A stretch of DNA of 8,933 nucleotides from Geobacteraceae bacterium (GTDB lineage: Bacteria; Desulfobacterota; Desulfuromonadia; Desulfuromonadales; Geopsychrobacteraceae): positions 1 to 8,933 of the forward strand of contig JAMOPE010000330.1 of the NCBI GenBank assembly GCA_027064785.1, in the 5' to 3' direction. The translations under genes and the position numbers were made by a program. Below the pieces are notes generated by a model that was not told the origin of the DNA, ran no database searches, and saw nothing but the letters and a program-made list of their open reading frames with translations. Shown here in pieces: positions 7,135 to 8,933 of the stretch; position 1 is the first letter of the stretch, and every line of letters begins with the position of its first letter.

Positions 7135-7658
7135 GATGTCTTTTCCTCCCGCCCATCACGAGCCAGAATAATGGCACCGATGATCGCGGTCAGCAGAATA
7201 ACCGAAATCAATTCGAAGGCCAGGCAGTACTGGAACAACAAGTTCTCACCGACAAAACGGATCGACATATCACCAACATGCTCTGTCGACTTCATGAACT
7301 CTGTTCGACTAATCGTTGCGACGAACAATGCAACAAAACCGGTCGTACATGCCAGTAGAGCCAAAGGCAAGTTACCGCGCGTCAGATTCTTGATCGCCAG
7401 TTGGTCAGGAGTGTTACCAAGCATAACTCCCATAACAATGATGATACAGACAGCACCGACATAGATCAGTATCTGCATCATCGTCAGAAAGGGGCTGCCC
7501 AGATAAAAATAGAGACCAGCAACACCGAACAATGAGACAGCCAGTCCCAGTACGGCATGCATCAGCAGTTTAGAGCGGATGGCCATAAAACCACCCATGA
7601 ATGTCAACGCCACAAAAGCATAAAAGAGAGCTTCGGCGATGTACTGATAAACGATCAT
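7131..7658 (-). CDS. nuoJ: NADH-quinone oxidoreductase subunit J
   Basis: This is a membrane subunit of complex I in the coupling region beside NuoH and NuoK. It has 175 aa and five predicted helices (about 5-25, 30-53, 57-80, 97-116 and 142-166), a normal length for the family. Helix 3 carries the conserved IYVGAV segment (65-70), where a pi-bulge forms in known structures and rotates during turnover. Helix 5 has the typical FELISVILLTAIIGAIILAR pattern, including E149. It ends in a charged tail (DGREEKTS). The ATG overlaps the nuoI stop as ATGA, and GGAGG stands 7 nt upstream. Its own stop overlaps the nuoK start in the same way, so H, I, J and K are probably translationally coupled. Confidence 0.96.
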   Translation of the reverse strand: MIVYQYIAEALFYAFVALTFMGGFMAIRSKLLMHAVLGLAVSLFGVAGLYFYLGSPFLTMMQILIYVGAVCIIIVMGVMLGNTPDQLAIKNLTRGNLPLALLACTTGFVALFVATISRTEFMKSTEHVGDMSIRFVGENLLFQYCLAFELISVILLTAIIGAIILARDGREEKTS

Positions 7659-8095
7659 TCCCGTTCCTCCACTCTCTTCAAGAGGTCGTAGTTGAATTCA
7701 TTACGTGTAAACCCTGCAAGCTCATAATCATTAGAGTAATCGAGAGCCTTTGTTGGACAGACTTCAACACAGGCACCGCAGAGACTGCACTTCGTAAAAT
7801 CCAGAGAGAACGTGGTCAAGTATTTCCCCTTAACCCCTTCCCGCTTTTCACCATCGACAATAATACAGGCCGACGGGCATTCGCGCATACAACTGCCACA
7901 GGTTATACACTTATGAGTACCAGTCTCTGCGTCCTTAATCAGATCGATATGACCGCGATAATTGGGGGTAACCACAATTTTTTCACGAGGATACTGAACT
8001 GTAACAATCGGGGTAAACAGCGCCTTGATGGTGACCTTCAAGCCAACGATAAGGCTCCATGCTCCCGTAAATAACTCTGAGAAATAGGATTTCAT
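7655..8095 (-). CDS. nuoI: NADH-quinone oxidoreductase subunit I (2x[4Fe-4S])
   Basis: This is a peripheral-arm iron-sulfur subunit that passes electrons through clusters N6a and N6b towards NuoB and quinone. Its 146 aa hold two complete CxxCxxCxxxCP motifs, at C63/C66/C69/C73 and C103/C106/C109/C113, which together bind two [4Fe-4S] clusters. C77 is an additional cysteine outside the motifs. The N-terminal 30 residues form an amphipathic, membrane-contacting helix ([16 protein letters not shown]), followed by the YPRE segment typical of NuoI. It is shorter than E. coli NuoI (180 aa), mainly at the ends, but nothing essential is lost. GGTGA lies about 7 nt before the ATG, which overlaps the nuoH stop as ATGA. 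This is the only soluble-side subunit in the window. Confidence 0.97.
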   Translation of the reverse strand: MKSYFSELFTGAWSLIVGLKVTIKALFTPIVTVQYPREKIVVTPNYRGHIDLIKDAETGTHKCITCGSCMRECPSACIIVDGEKREGVKGKYLTTFSLDFTKCSLCGACVEVCPTKALDYSNDYELAGFTRNEFNYDLLKRVEERE

Positions 8096-8933
8096 ATCAG
8101 CTTCACCATCACCACAGTAATAAGGAGGTTAACCAGCGAAAACGGAATCAGGTACTTCCAGCAGAAATTCATCAGCTGATCAAAACGGGTTCGTGGATAC
8201 GTCCAGCGAATCCAGACCAGGAAGAACATCAGCAGATAGACTTTAAGGAGGAACCAGATGATGCCACTGTACTCGAAGTATGGCAGAGGGATTCCGGAAT
8301 TGCCGCCAAGGAAGAAAACCGTCGCAACGCTGCAGACGATAAACATGTTGGCATATTCGCCCAGCACGAACAGGCTGAAGCTCATACCGCTGTATTCAGT
8401 GTGAAAGCCGGCAGTCAGCTCGCTCTCCGCCTCGGGAAGGTCAAACGGTGCCCGGTTTGTCTCGGCAACCATTGCAACCAGATAAATCAGGAATGCCAGC
8501 GGCTGAAGGATAATAAACCAGACTGGACTCTGTGCTGCAGCAATTTCCTTCAGACTGAAGGTATTGGTCATAAACACAATTGCCAGCAACGAAATCAGCA
8601 TCGGGATTTCGTATGCGACGTTCTGCGCGACAGACCGGAATGCTCCAAACAACGAGTATTTGTTATTAGATCCCCAGCCACCGATCAAAATAGCCAACAC
8701 ATTGATCGATGCAAACGCCAGAATCAGCAGCAGGCCGACATCCAGATCAAAACCCTGAATTTTGTCACTGAATGGAATAACCAGCAGTGGAACAAAAACG
8801 GGAGCAAATGCCAGCAGCGGCGCCAGCATAAATAGCGGCTTATCGGCATTCGCCGGAACCACCAGTTGCTTACCCATCAGCTTCAGACCGTCAACCACCA
8901 GCTGATAGATCCCGTGAGGACCGACTTCCATCG
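8092..8933 (-). CDS. nuoH: NADH-quinone oxidoreductase subunit H, 5'-truncated by window edge
   Basis: This is the membrane subunit that forms much of the quinone-binding cavity and joins the peripheral arm to the proton-pumping arm. About 279 residues are present. The first roughly 40-60 residues, with helix 1 and the true start, lie beyond the right edge. The ATG at 8931 is internal, because the sequence opens within the segment before [15 protein letters not shown], which in the family follows helix 1. Visible hallmarks are PANADKP (26-32), a loop with [16 protein letters not shown] (84-99) and the strongly conserved [16 protein letters not shown] loop (157-172), followed by [10 protein letters not shown]. 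The acidic residues of that loop are proposed to link quinone chemistry to proton movement. All of them are intact, and there is no frameshift. The stop overlaps nuoI by 4 nt. Confidence 0.96.
   Translation of the reverse strand, partial: MEVGPHGIYQLVVDGLKLMGKQLVVPANADKPLFMLAPLLAFAPVFVPLLVIPFSDKIQGFDLDVGLLLILAFASINVLAILIGGWGSNNKYSLFGAFRSVAQNVAYEIPMLISLLAIVFMTNTFSLKEIAAAQSPVWFIILQPLAFLIYLVAMVAETNRAPFDLPEAESELTAGFHTEYSGMSFSLFVLGEYANMFIVCSVATVFFLGGNSGIPLPYFEYSGIIWFLLKVYLLMFFLVWIRWTYPRTRFDQLMNFCWKYLIPFSLVNLLITVVMVKLI

Noticed and set aside
7601..8074. 157-aa open frame on the plus strand opposite nuoI
   Set aside because: The opposite strand holds NuoI with both cluster motifs intact. The plus-strand product is a compositional mirror with no family signature.

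Overview
The window is the distal half of a respiratory complex I (nuo) operon. Every gene lies on the minus strand, so transcription runs from high to low coordinates. The order is nuoH (5' end cut by the window edge), nuoI, nuoJ, nuoK, a MrpD-like antiporter subunit, a small two-helix membrane protein, a long NuoL/MrpD-like antiporter subunit, nuoM and nuoN. A strong intrinsic terminator follows nuoN and marks the 3' end of the operon. The promoter and the genes for the peripheral arm (nuoA to nuoG or equivalents) would lie beyond the right edge, so the electron donor cannot be read from this window.

The source is a Gram-negative-type bacterium of intermediate base composition. The short, compact NuoI and the 'antiporter subunit D' genes placed where a single nuoL usually sits remind me of Desulfobacterota (Desulfuromonas- or Desulfobulbus-like anaerobes). 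This is recollection of family style, not a search result.

Layout by region. From 7131 to 8933, nuoH, nuoI and nuoJ form the quinone-site and proximal membrane part, joined by 4-nt ATGA stop/start overlaps; nuoK (6820-7134) overlaps nuoJ in the same way. An 85-nt gap (6735-6819) with a perfect 7-bp hairpin separates this block from the next. From 3240 to 6734 there is an accessory antiporter block: the 497-aa MrpD-like protein, an 82-aa membrane protein and the 588-aa NuoL-like protein, again overlapping. From 144 to 3188 lie ordinary nuoM and nuoN.

Together these genes would form the proton- or cation-translocating membrane arm. NuoH, NuoJ and NuoK couple quinone reduction to the antiporter-like subunits. 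A standard complex I has three such subunits (L, M, N). This operon encodes four, plus a small membrane protein, and one of the four (the NuoL-like protein) lacks the usual TM7 lysine. These are the main unusual points of the window; otherwise it is a conventional housekeeping operon.
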